A stretch of DNA of 64,000 bases, taken from Prinia subflava. Lineage: Eukaryota; Chordata; Aves; Passeriformes; Cisticolidae. Every line of letters begins with the position of its first letter. The first letter of the stretch is position 1. The position numbers and the translations under genes were made by a program. This document shows, piece by piece, positions 45,441 through 57,189 of this stretch. The notes below the pieces were generated by a model. The model was not told the origin of the DNA. It saw only the letters and a program-made list of their open reading frames with translations, and did not search any database. The DNA lies in the NCBI RefSeq assembly GCF_021018805.1, contig NC_086258.1, positions 21,838,692 to 21,902,691 on the forward strand. The letters are read 5' to 3'.

Positions 45441-45690
45441 TTTCTTTTCTGGGCCATTTTGAATTAATTAAGGAATGTGATCTAAACTATAAATACCCTC
45501 CTTCACGTATGATTTATGGCCTGTTTGTTCTGGATTGGTATGTGCTTAATCTCTAATTGCGAGCCCACCATCTGTTTTTATTGATCTGCTTGCCAGGAGA
45601 GTTATTGCTCTCCTTGGCCTTATATGGGAAAATTAGGTATGTGGTGAGGAAGCCAGAGCCAGGGCTGCCCTGACGTCAGCCTTGGAGCCG
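45441..45690. promoter_or_regulatory. Candidate enhancer island (SRF, TEAD and CRE motifs)
   Basis: AT-rich island inside GC-rich DNA. It holds a GGAATG TEAD (MCAT) core at 45,472-45,477, a perfect CArG box CCTTATATGG at 45,618-45,627, and a perfect palindromic CRE, TGACGTCA, at 45,671-45,678. Combined SRF and TEAD sites are typical of muscle and cytoskeletal gene enhancers, and MYH10 lies about 24 kb away. Function is inferred only. Confidence 0.4.
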
Positions 45691-45835
45691 CTGGGGACTG
45701 TTCTTCCTAACATTGCTGCAGCCTGCTGCTCCTGCCGGGCTGCCTGCACCGTGTGAAACTGCAGCCTGGGGGTCGCAGAGAGCCCCCTCATCTGCAGGAG
45801 CATCAGCACATCCCGGCCCCTCTGCGACAACCCCC

Positions 45836-46170
45836 CTCAGCCCATCCCTGCTCCCTCCTCTCCATCAATCCCCTCAGCCCATCCCGGCCCCTCTCCATCA
45901 ATCCCCTCAGCCCATCCCGGCCCCTCTCCATCAATCCCCTCAGCCCATCCCAGCCCCTCTCCATCAATCCCCTCAGCCCATCCCGGCCCCTCTCCATCAA
46001 TCCCCTCAGCCCATCCCGGCCCCTCTCCATCAATCCCCTCAGCCCATCCCGGCCCCTCTCCATCAATCCCCTCAGCCCATCCCGGCCCCTCTCCATCAAT
46101 CCCCTCAGCCCATCCCGGCCCCTCTCCATCAATCCCCTCAGCCCATCCCGGCCCCTCTCCATCAATACCT
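45836..46170. repeat. Minisatellite, 33-bp unit, about nine copies
   Basis: The unit contains CTCTCCATCAATCCCCTCAG then CCCATCCCGGCCC. Because 33 is divisible by three, every frame stays open on both strands, which gives an 11-residue repeat (for example IPAPLHQSPQP). There is no start context, splice site or flanking coding sequence to suggest it is translated. Confidence 0.95.
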
Positions 46171-46444
46171 TCACTGCCTGGATTGGGTTTGCTCTTCAGA
46201 AAAAAAGTTTTTAAAAATGATGAGAAGAAGGGGCTGGTGTGGCCTTGGTGTTTTTGGCTGTGAATCAGGATTGTGCCAGCCCAGCCTGAGTGCTCTCAAT
46301 GGTGGGAGTGTCTCCATGAGAAAACAGGGTTTGTTCATGGGACCTGCAGGGCTCGGGAGTGTAATTAAGTGGAGAGATAATAGACCCGAGCCCAGCCCGT
46401 ATGCTCTGCATGGCCAGAGCAGGGAGGGGAGGACGAGAGCTCCC

Positions 46445-46517
46445 AGGAACGTTTTGAGGCGTAAATGAACATTTAAATGAACATTTTGAGGCTTAAATGA
46501 ACATTTTGAGGCTTAAG
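46445..46517. repeat. Three copies of an AACATTTTGAGGCTTAAATG unit
   Basis: About 20 bp per unit, with the first copy diverged (AACGTTTTGAGGCGTAAATG). Confidence 0.85.
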
Positions 46518-47905
46518 GAAGCCTGTGGATTTGAAGGAAGAAGCGCAATCTATCTGCAAAGCTGGGAGGCAGAGAAAGGCAGTGACAGTGCAGGGGAGCT
46601 GCCCCCAAAGGGAAGGGGGTCTCTGTCCCCTCCACCAACCCAGTGGGGCCAGGTGATCCCCCTGGCCCCCCGCCCCAGCTGGGCTGTGCTGGGAGCCCCA
46701 GTGAGGGCTGGGATGAGGCTCCCGGGGGCACTGCAGCACCCGGAGCTGCCGTGGCACAGGGGACATGGTGACACCCAGGGCCCCCAGTCCCTGCCCGGGG
46801 CCTGCAGGGACATCCAGGGGGTTCAGCCCCCGGCCCACCCAGGGGCAGGGACAGAATGGGGACCACCCCTGCCCTTCCCATGGCTTGTGTGGGCTGAGAG
46901 CTTTCCCCCACGGGGAACCCCCAGAGGTGAGGGTCCCGCCAAAGCCCTGGCTCTGCATTTCTGTATCCACCACAAAATGCCTCAAAATACATTTGCAGTC
47001 AGGAAGGAGCTGTTGTAATTTGCTCAGTCTCCCACATCCTCCCGTGGTTATTATTTTAAGCCATTTCCCTGATTTCTGGGCCTGGCCTGGAGATCCCCAT
47101 TCCCAGACTGACTGATGCCTGCGATGACAGAATTTCTGCTGTTGGGCAAATTAATTTCCCATGGGATTGTGGCCTAATATATAAATATAAAACTGACACA
47201 TTTTTTTACTTGGTTGAAAGGAAAATAGCTCCAGCTCCAGCTCGCATGAGATAACGCTTGCAGGAGATAAGGCAGCACTTGGAGTGTGAATTGCCATGTG
47301 GATCCCATTTTTCCCACAGATCCCTGGTGATGTTTGCTGGCCAGGCTGTGGTTCTGCTTCATCTCACCCACACCTGCCTTTTGCTGGGCACAGCAAAGGG
47401 CTGGGAGGGTGGGAAGTGGGAGTTTTGTGACCCAGTGTGCTTGGAATTCACCAAGGAATCTGCCTAGAGCTGTGCTGGGAGAAGCTGGGTCAGCCCCCAG
47501 CCCTGAAGCCTCCATGCCTGGAGGAGGGCAGCCAGCCCCTTCCCACTGGGAGGAGATGGACAAATAGCCAAGGTCCAGCTGGGTGGAAGGGGTGTGGATC
47601 TCCTATGCCCTCCTCCAGAAGGGAACCATGGTGAAAAGCATCTGGGGAATGGAATTTCTGTGGCTCTGGGCAGGATTATGCTTCGGGTGCTGGAGCTGCT
47701 CTGATCCAGCCCTGTCTCCCCTTGTGCAGGAGCGGGAGGAGGAGATCCCAGGCTGGGGGTGGCTCTGTGCCCCAGGGACCAGGCTGTATTTGGAGGCTGA
47801 TCTCAGAGCCCTGGAGCTCGCACAGCAGGAATGAGGGTGTTTGATCCTGACCTCAGCCCTTATAAATAACCCAGCTGGGGCTATGCAGGCACCCCAAACA
47901 ATTTG
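46518..47905. other. Intergenic DNA, no gene recognised
   Basis: Contains an AT-rich patch at about 47,130-47,220 with TATATAAATATAAAA. No exon was identified. Confidence 0.4.
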
Positions 47906-47907
47906 TC

Positions 47908-48174
47908 CCTCTCCTCTCCTCTCCTCTCCTCTCCTCTCCTCTCCTCTCCTCTCCTCTCCTCTCCTCTCCTCTCCTCTCCTCTCCTCTCCTCTCCTCTCCT
48001 CTCCTCTCCTCTCCTCTCCTCTCCTCTCCTCTCCTCTCCTCTCCTCTCCTCTCCTCTCCTCTCCTCTCCTCTCCTCTCCTCTCCTCTCCTCTCCTCTCCT
48101 CTCCTCTCCTCTCCTCTCCTCTCCTCTCCTCTCCTCTCCTCTCCTCTCCTCTCCTCTCCTCTCCTCTCCTCTCT
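47908..48174. repeat. (CTCCT)n pentanucleotide run, about 53 copies
   Basis: About 265 bp of uninterrupted CTCCT units, pure pyrimidine on the plus strand and pure purine on the minus strand. The long GEERR and LLSSP frames are artefacts of the repeat. Confidence 0.98.
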
Positions 48175-51100
48175 TTCCAGTTCCCTCACTGCCCTGGGAA
48201 TGTCCTCTCACCCCCAGGATGACTAAATCCTGAAGAATGTGCTGGGAGCTCTGCGGGACCAAGGCTGGGGCACACACACAGTGTGGGGGGCTGGAATAAG
48301 AAGGAGGATTTATCTGCACTCTGTGTAACCCAAGGCCAGAGCTCTTGGCTTGTTTCTGTGTTCTGGCAGAGCCACCCCACTCCACCCCATCCCATCCCAC
48401 CCCATCCCCTCCCCTTTGCTCGGGGTCTCTGTGGTGTCAGGGCTCACCCCAGCTCATTTCCAACCCTTCCCTTCTCCCAGCTGTGCCAGAGGTGCCCAGG
48501 GCTGGCTCGGTGGGTCCCTGCTGTCCTGCAGTGACATTCCTGTCAAAGAGCCACTGGTGGCTCTTTGAGCTGTCCCACACTGCCCCAGCAGCCAGGGTGA
48601 CCTCTGGAAAGGCAGCCTGGGATGTGCTGTGCAGAGGAAGAGGCACATCATGGACTGCTGGGAGCACTGGGGAATGAGAGGTGTCCTGGAGGCTTGGGGT
48701 GGCTGAGTTTGGATAACCCTGGGGTAAATCCCCTGTATTTACACCTGGAGCATTCAGGTGTCTCTGGTGCCTGAGTCAGGGACTACCCTGACCAGAAATC
48801 AGCTCAGAGCACAAATCATCAGTGAATCCATATTTATTGTCCAAAGGGGCACAAATTATTATTTTTTTTTAATAACAGGAAAATACAAAATCCAGAAAAT
48901 AGCAAGGGAGGATAGCTTTGTAAATGTTTGCAAAACCAGTTTTATTGCAGAGGCTTAAACTGCTCTGTTTGCCTGCCTGCCTGCTGCCTCTAGTCAGCTG
49001 GAATATGCTGACCATTTCCTACCAGCCTCAACTGAGACATTAAAATGTCAAAAATGGTTTATTCCTGCAAGAAAATCTGGGAAAGAAGAGACCAGACCCA
49101 CATTTAGGCTGCCATCAAGAGAAAATCATCAGTGTGAGCTCAGCCCCAATGCCAGACACTGAAAAAATGCATAAAGGAAAAAAACCAAATCAAGTCTGAG
49201 AGTTATTTGAGGTGAGAGCCTGGTCCTGAAATGCAGCTGTTTTCCAGTGTGGTTCTGCATCTCCCGTGGCTTTCCCTGTGGGTTCAGCCCCCCTGAGCAC
49301 CTGAGGCCACATTTCCAAAGGGGACGTGCTGGGAAGTGGTGCTGTGGGCAAGCAGCTCCTGAAAAGCAGATCTGAGCAGAAAATGCCAGACCTGGGAGAT
49401 TTGTGCTGCTCCAGAGCACCCTGCCTGCCAAGCACGTGCAATACTTAGAAAGAGCCCTGGGGTGGATTGCAAAATCTGCCCCGTTTGGAGTGGGTTTGAA
49501 CACTTTAATCCCTCTTTAATGACACTGCCCAGGAAATGACAAAGCTTTGGGAAAACAGCCGGATTGGATTCTGGCTTGGGACATTTCAAATTGTTGCACA
49601 CATTTTTTTTCATGCAACTCAGCAAAACCCTACAACATCCTGCCACAGCTTTCCTTGTTTCCCTGACATTTCTGGCACAAAAATTGGACACTGCAGCAGA
49701 TTCCAAGGCTCAGTTCCATCCAGGTTTGCCCCGTGCTGGAGGGATCTGGTTTGGGTGACTCTGTTTTGAAGTTTATAGGTGACAACTCCGTGGGGATTTT
49801 AGAAAGGAGTTCCCCCTAACACTTGGTGTTTTTTCCTCTGCTGCCCCTGCAGTGATGCCTGCAGAGGGACACTGCCAGGGATGTTGCAGTGGGAAAAAGA
49901 TTTGTCTCAATTCCACATTCTCAGGGAATGCCTGGCAGGAGTTGCTGGGTGCTCAGTATCCCATAGGAACCATCTCAGCTGTGGGCTCAGAGAGGGAACC
50001 CTCAGAGCTGAGCAAACTGCACTGGGGAAAGGAAATAAAACAAAACATCGGTGTTCTCCCAGTGGTTAATGAGTAAATATTGAGCTGTTTTCAGGTTTTG
50101 TTACAGGAGATGTTTATGGGGTTATAGCTTTTGAAACAAGAACATTGAGAGCCTTTGTGCCGAGTCCAGGTCATTCACAGGAGGAGGTTACATTTGAAAA
50201 GATCCACATTAGATTTACTAGTGCTGTGGCTTGAGGCCACAGCAAGAAGGGAGACCCAGGGAAAGAATCAGAGGCGTCTCTAGAAACCACTGTGGCCCAA
50301 CCTGCAAACAGTGAAATGCAGGTTTGGGCTTCTGTGAGAGCAAATCTTGCAGGCACAGGCCAGGGGCTGGCACCTGGGCAATGTCACTGCAGGGCACAGC
50401 AGGGCAGGAGCCCCTGGGGACAGAGGCTGGCAGGGCTGGGGACAGGGGCTGCCACCTGGGCAGTGGCATTGCAGGGCAGGAGCCCCCGGGGCTGGCAGGG
50501 CTGGGGACAGGATCTGGTTCTGAGCAGAGGGGAAGCACAGCTCCTCCCGGGGGATGTCCTGGGGCCCGGCTGGGAGGCAGGGATGGAGCAGGGAAGTATT
50601 GCAGCCCTGAGCAGGGGGAGATGAACCAAACCTCGGCTCCAGCATCTGCTGAAGCTGCTCTGCAGCCTGCAGGGGTATTGAGGTGAACCACAGAGCAGGG
50701 CCAGAGGCTCCTGGGCTCGGGAATTCCCTGAGAGCAGGGAATGTTGTGGCTGGGTGCTCCTAGGAAGGAGGAATGTCACTTGCAGCCCTCAGCTGGCTCA
50801 CCCTTTAAAAGAGAGATGCCCTAAGTTTGTTTTTGCCCATGGTACTTTTAAATTTTACTGTGTAAGCACTTTCACAGATCTATTTTTACTTTCAGAAGTG
50901 TAAGTTGGGAGAGAAACAAGCCTAACACACCTACCCCACTGTGTCTCTAACACTGGGATCAGGTCACATTCTGGGAGCCCACTCTGGATTTCCAGATGGT
51001 GAGGGATAGAAGAGAAGGAAGAAAAATAGTCTGATAAGGGAGATTTTACAAACAGATGAGCACCTACAAACTACTGGTTCTTTTCACACCATGTCCTCTA

Positions 51101-52488
51101 AAGCTTTCTACATCCTTCATGCCTAGGAAAGCTGACATCCAGCTTTCTTTTCTTGTTTTTCTCAATTGATTTCTGTATTTTAGACAATCTGCTTCCAGTC
51201 AAAACCCAAACACTGCAGGAAGGGAGGAAAATCCATTTCTGAACATAAGTAGGATTTTTGGTGCCTGCCCTGCACTAGGCTGCAGCTCCAGCACAATTCC
51301 ACTGCTCCTTCCCTCTGGATTTCACACAAAAATGCTGTTGTGCTTTGTCCTTCCCCATCACCTGATAGAAAATCACTGTCTTTCCTCGTCCCTGACAATC
51401 AGTGGTGCAGAGCTTTGGGCTCAGCAGCCTTCAGTGAAACGATTTGTCTTAGAAATCTAAGAAAACTCTGCAGAAATCTGTGTGCAAAAAACTGAGGCCA
51501 CAAAAGTGGGAATTCCTCCCTGGGAAGCAGGTGGGAAGGGGCTGCCAGCTCCTGTTAGCCATCAGCTGTCAGGGCCATGAGCAGCAGATACTGATTTCCT
51601 CCAGGACCTTCAGACATCAGCCTGAGTGAAGCAGCTCATTAAAAGCAGCTAATTGCTGCAGTCATTTGTGAAATGAATTTTTCAAGGTTAATTTAGTTTA
51701 GCACTGAGAGGGCTCCATTTAGCTCTGGAGAGGGTGAACTGTATGTGCCACACATCCCTCCCTGCTCTATGGACAGAGCATCCAGGATGGGGAGCTCAGA
51801 TCTGGGGCGTTCTCAGGGCTGGCTGGGAGGGAGTGCCCTGAGCAGTGCGGGGAAGCCCAGAGGGTGCAAAGCACTGGTCCCAGCGTGGCAAGGTGAGCAG
51901 CAGGCCAGCCTGGCCTGTGCTTGATGCAAACATCAGCTTTGCTTTGCCAGGAGACCAGCAATCCCTTCCAAAGCTCTTTTAGCCACTGCAGGGATGCTGG
52001 GAAAGCAGAGGCTGGGATGTGATATGTTCAGTCAGGCTTTGCTCTTCACTTTCCTTATCCCATTTCCCCTTTGCCATGGAGTTTCCACAAGCAAACCTCC
52101 CTGTCTGATGGACTCCCAGGTGGCTTTAAAGACAGCAGGGGCAGCCTGTGGGGGCAAAAGGGACATTTGCTGCAACTGGGATTGTGCCTGGTATGGAATC
52201 ACTTCTGCTCCTTGAGACTAAAAGCGAGTCCAAGGAAGAAACAAGTGCAAAGCCTTTTGTGATGCATCATTTCATGTCCAGGGGGACTGTACCAGCCTTT
52301 GCTGTGTCATTGTGGCACAGAGCAGCCTGGGCAGGGATCTCAGTGCTGTGGCACACCCACAGTGGGGTCTCTGCCCACGCAGGAGCAGTGGGGACCTCTG
52401 TCCATCTCTGCACCCCCTCTGCATCACCAACCACATCCTCTGTGGAAGGAATCAGCTGCAGAGCCCAAACTCACCCAGAACTCGCTCC
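48175..52488. other. Intergenic DNA, no gene recognised
   Basis: Mixed sequence, with AT-rich parts near 48.8-49.1 kb and 50.8-51.7 kb. A GCAGGGCTGGGGACAGG-type motif recurs at 50.39-50.52 kb. No coding exon or RNA gene was recognised. Confidence 0.4.
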
Positions 52489-52605
52489 AGAGCTGGGGGA
52501 ACTGGAGAGGGGCTGGGGGAACTGTAGAGGGGCTGGGGGGGCTGGAGAGGGGCTGGTGGGGCTGGAGCAGGGCTGTGGAGCTGGAGCAGGGCTGGTGGGG
52601 CTGCA
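52489..52605. repeat. GGGGCTGGAGAGGGGCTG-type tandem repeat
   Basis: Six to seven imperfect copies of an 18-25 bp G-rich unit. Confidence 0.8.
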
Positions 52606-55600
52606 CGTGTCCCACCTGAGCACAGCCCACCTTGGCACTGGCCTGGGGGGAAATTGGCTGTTTAATGGACACATCCTGTGTTTGCAGAGCAGCCGCCAGC
52701 TGTGACAGTGCAGATGTTTCCTGTCTCCCTGGGTCTGCAGAGAGCCTTTTCCCAGCTGGAAGCAGTTCCTGCACTTGGGCTCCATGTCGGGGATCACGGA
52801 GAGCACCTGACCAGCAGCAGTGCCTGGGCAGTGACCATCCCACCGTGCCCGGGTCAGCCCTGCCTGGGGGCAGCTCCAGGGGGGAAAGCCCAGCTCCAAG
52901 GCCAGTGCAGGCTTGGCTGCCCCGTGGAGTGAAGCCAGCCCTCCCAGAGAGCGTGAGCAGCCCTGAGCAGGATGTGGGGATCTGCAGGTGGGCAGGAAGA
53001 TCCCATGTGTGAGCAGGATGGGAGGATGTGGCTGTACTGACTGTCCTCCCTTGTTGAGTCTCTGTCTTTTCCTTGTCTGCACCCCTGGAGCCGAGTGTTG
53101 CCACATCTTCTGGCTCCAGACTGCATTTGGGAAACAGATAAAGCCGGGCTCAACCCCCTCTGTGCTGGGGCAGAGCACAGCTGCTGGAGCCCTCACAGGC
53201 AGCTGCTGCTTTCCAGAGCTGCTGAGCTCCAGAGGGACGGCTGGAGCCAAGCTCCCTTTGCCCCCGGCAGGGGCTGAGCTGAGAGGGGGTTAGATCCCAC
53301 TTTTCCTGCGGTGCCCCTGAGCTGCAGTGAGCCCTGTCCTGACTCTTTGGTTTCCCTCCCCAGGGACAAACCCCTGGGGCAGGGAGTGCCCGGGCATGAG
53401 CTCAGCCTCACCCGCGCTGACCCGAGCGCTTTCCCTGCCGCACTGAGCCAGGAGCAAATATTTCCTGCGATGTCTCCTGCACGGCAGGGCTGGGGCAGGC
53501 CCTGGGTAAGGATGCCACCCTCAGTGAGGATTTCTACCTGCACTGCTCCCCATGAACTCCCTTCCTGCCAGCATGGGAATGTAGAGGCAAATCCCTTCCC
53601 GTCGGACTGCGGGCGATTGGCTCTGCATGGAGAAGGAATGCTCCCTGTCCGAGCAGCCCCCCAGCAGACCGGGGCTGCCTGGGGCTCGGGGACATCTGAG
53701 TTGTCACCGCTGTCACCTCAGACAGCCCCTCCACTTCTCTCCACCTGGTTTCTGCAGAGCCCGGGAGGACGCGGGGCTCCAAGCAGGGTAGATCCCCTGC
53801 AGCAGTCCCGGGGGTGCTTGGGGACAGTTCCAAGTTGTGGCTGAGCTCAGGGAAGCCTGTCCTTGTCCCCGCGGGGCACGCAGGACCCTGGACAGGGATG
53901 CAGGGCGGATGCTGAAGCACAAACTGCTCCGTGCCTCGGTGTCCTGCGGTCACACAGCCCCCCGGGATCCTCCCCGCTGGCTCCAGCGCAGCTGTGGAGC
54001 TGCAAACTCTGCTTGGATGCTGCATGGAGGGGGCAGGGATTGTGCCCCAAATCATTCATTTTCCTACCAAGCTGTGGGACAGCCTCGGTGACCTGCAGCC
54101 CTCCCTGCCTGCCACCCATCGTGCCTGGAGCAGAGCCCCTCGCCCTGCCCAGGGCTGCCAGGAACCAGGGGGGGCCTGGGGGATTCCCAAATGCCTCAAA
54201 ACCAGAAGAGGTGAAAAACTCGCAGGAACTGAAGCCAGAACTGGACAATTCCTGTTCCTGGGAATGCCACGTCAGAGCCAGAGCTCTCAGCACCCACATG
54301 CACTTCCCAGCCTCGGCCGTGCAATCCCACACACAGGAAGGGGAGCTGTGGAGAACAGGGCTCTGGGAGGGCACTACTGACACATTCCTGACAAAACCGG
54401 GGTGAACTTCCCAGCAAAGGCCACGGGGAAGCAAGGAGCAGAGGAGGAATGAGGGACAAAAGCACAGGCGGAGCGCTGCGCTCCGGCAGCCAGTGTTGTG
54501 CTGGGAAAATCCTGATTTACTGCAAGAGTTCTGGCAGATGAGGAGAGGAGGGAGCAGACTTTCCAAGAAGTGACAGCTCCCTGAGTCTTTTCCTTTCCTA
54601 CCGGACAGCTTTGCCACCCTGCTTGAGACATTCAGGAGGTTTGGGGGATTTTGGGCTGGATTGCTGAGCCCTGGTGCCCATCCTTGCCCTTCACCTTGGC
54701 AATAGGGCTCTGCTAAGCTGCTCACCCTGCCTCTTGCTCCTCATGAGAGCCTTCATCCCACCGAGGGGCCTTCTGAGCCTGTGGGAACGGGGCCCAGAGG
54801 GATTTGCATCCCAACACCAGTGGGCACAGCTGAGCCATGGGTGTGAGCCAGGAGCTCTGCTCCTGCTCCACCAGGGGCCATCCCCATGTTCAGGCTGGGC
54901 GCTGGCTACAGATGTGCCCTGGGCTGTGGTGCTGAGGCCAGGCAGGAGCCCTGGGAACAGCTTTACTGCACAGGGAGTGGGAGGGAGTCAGCATCGAGCC
55001 CAGGGCTCCCGCAGCTGCGGGTGCTGAGCCTTGGGAAGCGATTGCCTGCCCATCCCGACAGGTCTGCACACGCTTTCCCACCCCGAACTGCTGCCGGAGG
55101 ATCCCATCCCAGACAGCCCCCGTGAGAGCAGCAGCTGCATGGAAATCAGAGCGGGAATTGGTGGGCAGCAGGGAATTCCCACGAGGATCAGGGTGGGAGC
55201 CTTGGGGAGGGTCTGAGGTGCCCTCAGCTCGAGGCACTGCCCCTGCTGAGGATGGCGCAGCGCTGCCCAGGGCAGGCGCCCCGGCTGCCCAGCCCCTCTC
55301 TCTGGGCAAACCCTCTGCTGTTTCTCCCGGCGCCGGGGGATGGCATCACCTCCTCACTGTTCGGGATGCGAGGCGAGGACCTGGAGGCTTTCCCCATTCC
55401 CTGCACCCTGCAGGGCGTGGGTGAGGCTTGTTTGGGTGGAAAACAGAGATGCCAGTTGAAAAGCCGAGCTCTTCACGAATTTCCAGCCTCAAGTCCCTGG
55501 AGCTGGCGGGTCAGGGAGCTCCTGTCCCCACGGCCGTGTCCTGGCTACCACTGGGGACACAGGCAGGCATTCGGGACGAGCTGTCCCGGCCCGGGCTCAT

Positions 55601-55640
55601 TCCCGGTGTGCAGAGCCAGGTCCCACCCCGAGCCCAACTG
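52606..55640. other. Intergenic DNA, no gene recognised
   Basis: GC-rich with many overlapping open frames (up to 292 codons at 53,847-54,725, minus). None shows a domain, conserved motif or consistent splice sites. Confidence 0.4.
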
Positions 55641-57043
55641 ATATTTCTTTATTCCTGCTGGCCAAAGCAGGAGCTGGGGGTTCCCACAAAAGGCTCCCTG
55701 CCCATCATAACTTGGTACTATTTACATTTTAACAAACGAGGACATCAGCCTTCACTAACTGCTGGTCACATAGCTCTATTAATGTTTACTTTTAATTAAT
55801 TGCCATCCAAGCCCTGTTTGCTGGGTGGATCCTGATCAGTCACCCGAGCAGCTCTTCCCTCCTTTGGAGCCGGGTCGGCTCCTTTTGAGTCGGTGGTCAA
55901 TGAGTCGGGGGTCACAGGTCCCACTGCTGGCATTCCCTTCCCCCGGGTATTTCTCATTCCTGCTGATTCCCTCCTGGTGGCTCTGGCCCAGACACTCCAT
56001 TCCTGGTGTGTCTGGATGCCCTCTGGAGGCTCCGAACCTTTCCTGGTGTGCCCTGTGGGAGCTCTGCCGTCGCTGCTCCTGCTGTGCCCTCCTGCCAGCA
56101 CTGGCACAGTGACCCCACCCGGGAAAGTGTGTTTGGGGTGGGAGAGGTTCTCCTGCTGCAGCCAGAGGTTCCCTGTGGCCTCCAACCCTCCCACGTCTGA
56201 CAGACTGACACCAAACCTTCCCACTCCACATTAAAATGGCTCATCCTGGTGATCCCAGCCAGGGACACCAAACCTTCCCATTCCACGATGAAATGGCCCA
56301 TCCTGGTGGTCACATTGGGGAATCTCCTGCGTGTCCACCCCCACAGCCCCACGCCAGCCCTGGGCTGGGGACAGAGAAAAGGGCTCAGCCCCAAACGTGA
56401 GGTGCCCCTGGGGCTGTCACTGCACCCCACGAACTGCAGGCAGGGCTTTGCCAGCACTGCCAGCACTTCCAGCCAGGGACAAGAGGAGTCTGTCCCGGTG
56501 CTGGGGGCTCCCGGGCACTCCTGGATATCCGCGGAGGCTGCAGAACTCCGTGGATGGCTTGAAGGGCTGTGCTGGCCTCAGAGCCAGGGGGAAGCAGATC
56601 TGAGAGTGTTTCTGCTGAGCTCTGGAGCTCGGTGTTGTGCTTTGCCTGAGCTCAGAATTCCCACCAAATCCCCCCGTGCTGCCACTGCTTTGCCAAGCCC
56701 CACGCTGCAGCCAGGCCAGGGAGGTGTGAGAAACTCCAGACTGGCTGCCCTCCCCTCCAGCACCCCAAACTGGAACAGACAGGGACAGACTGGGCCGGGT
56801 CTAACTGCGGGAGGCCACCTCGAATGTCCCCAAGGGCAGCGCCCGCAGTCTCGGTGCTGGCACTGCCTTGGCCTCTGCACAGCCCCGCGAGGGCCGATCT
56901 GATCCGATCCGAGCCGGTCTGACCGCGGGGGACGGTGGAGAGCGGAGCCGCCGCACAGGTGGCCACAGCCCGGCCAGGGGTGGCCACCGCGGGGAGGGGT
57001 CCCCGTGCCCGTGGGTGGCACACGAGAGGTGTCCCCACGGGAA
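55641..57043 (-). other. TBC1D24-like: Probable 3' UTR and flank of the TBC1D24-like gene
   Basis: After the stop codon at 57,044-57,046 no further coding exon is seen. Candidate polyadenylation signals on the minus strand are ATTAAA near 55,793 and AATAAA near 55,648, which would give a 3' UTR of about 1.3-1.4 kb. Where the transcript really ends cannot be decided from sequence. Confidence 0.4.
56206..56318. repeat. Tandem duplication, about 56-bp unit
   Basis: GACACCAAACCTTCCCA starts both copies, followed by TTCCAC or CTCCAC, AAATGGC and CATCCTGGTG. The two copies differ at several bases. It lies in the presumed 3' UTR. Confidence 0.85.
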
Positions 57044-57189
57044 CTACGCGCTTTGAAAGCCCCACACTTCCAAGAGCTGCACCTGGAAGTTCTCCTGGCA
57101 GAGCGGGGGGTTGTCGAAGGTCTCGCAGTGCTCCGTGTGTCCCCAGAGCAGGCTGGCGTCCAGGGACAGGGCTTGGCCTCCGCCTCCAC
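57044..57189 (-). CDS. TBC1D24-like: TBC1D24-like exon 7 (end of TLDc and stop)
   Basis: It encodes [20 protein letters not shown], then [20 protein letters not shown] and VWGFQSA, followed by TAG at 57,044-57,046. This is the classic C-terminus of TLDc proteins, with the GGGG loop, the C-TF-N-PLC motif and the closing WGF. The acceptor is TCTGCAG and the first two bases complete the Gly split at the exon-6 border. Confidence 0.93.

Noticed and set aside
45713..46468. 251-codon frame with an 11-residue repeat (IPAPLHQSPQP)
   Set aside because: The repeat is produced by a 33-bp minisatellite, which keeps every frame open on both strands; there is no supporting start or splice context.
47603..48400. 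265-codon minus frame rich in GEERR and the matching LLSSP frames
   Set aside because: Pure translation of the CTCCT pentanucleotide run.
53847..54725. 292-codon minus-strand frame
   Set aside because: No recognisable motif, no splice partners, and overlapping open frames of similar quality on both strands.
21264..56000. Exons of genes I remember near human MYH10 (CCDC42, MFSD6L, PIK3R6, PIK3R5, NTN1)
   Set aside because: I looked for their typical peptides among the open frames and found none; a large single-exon gene such as MFSD6L would be obvious.
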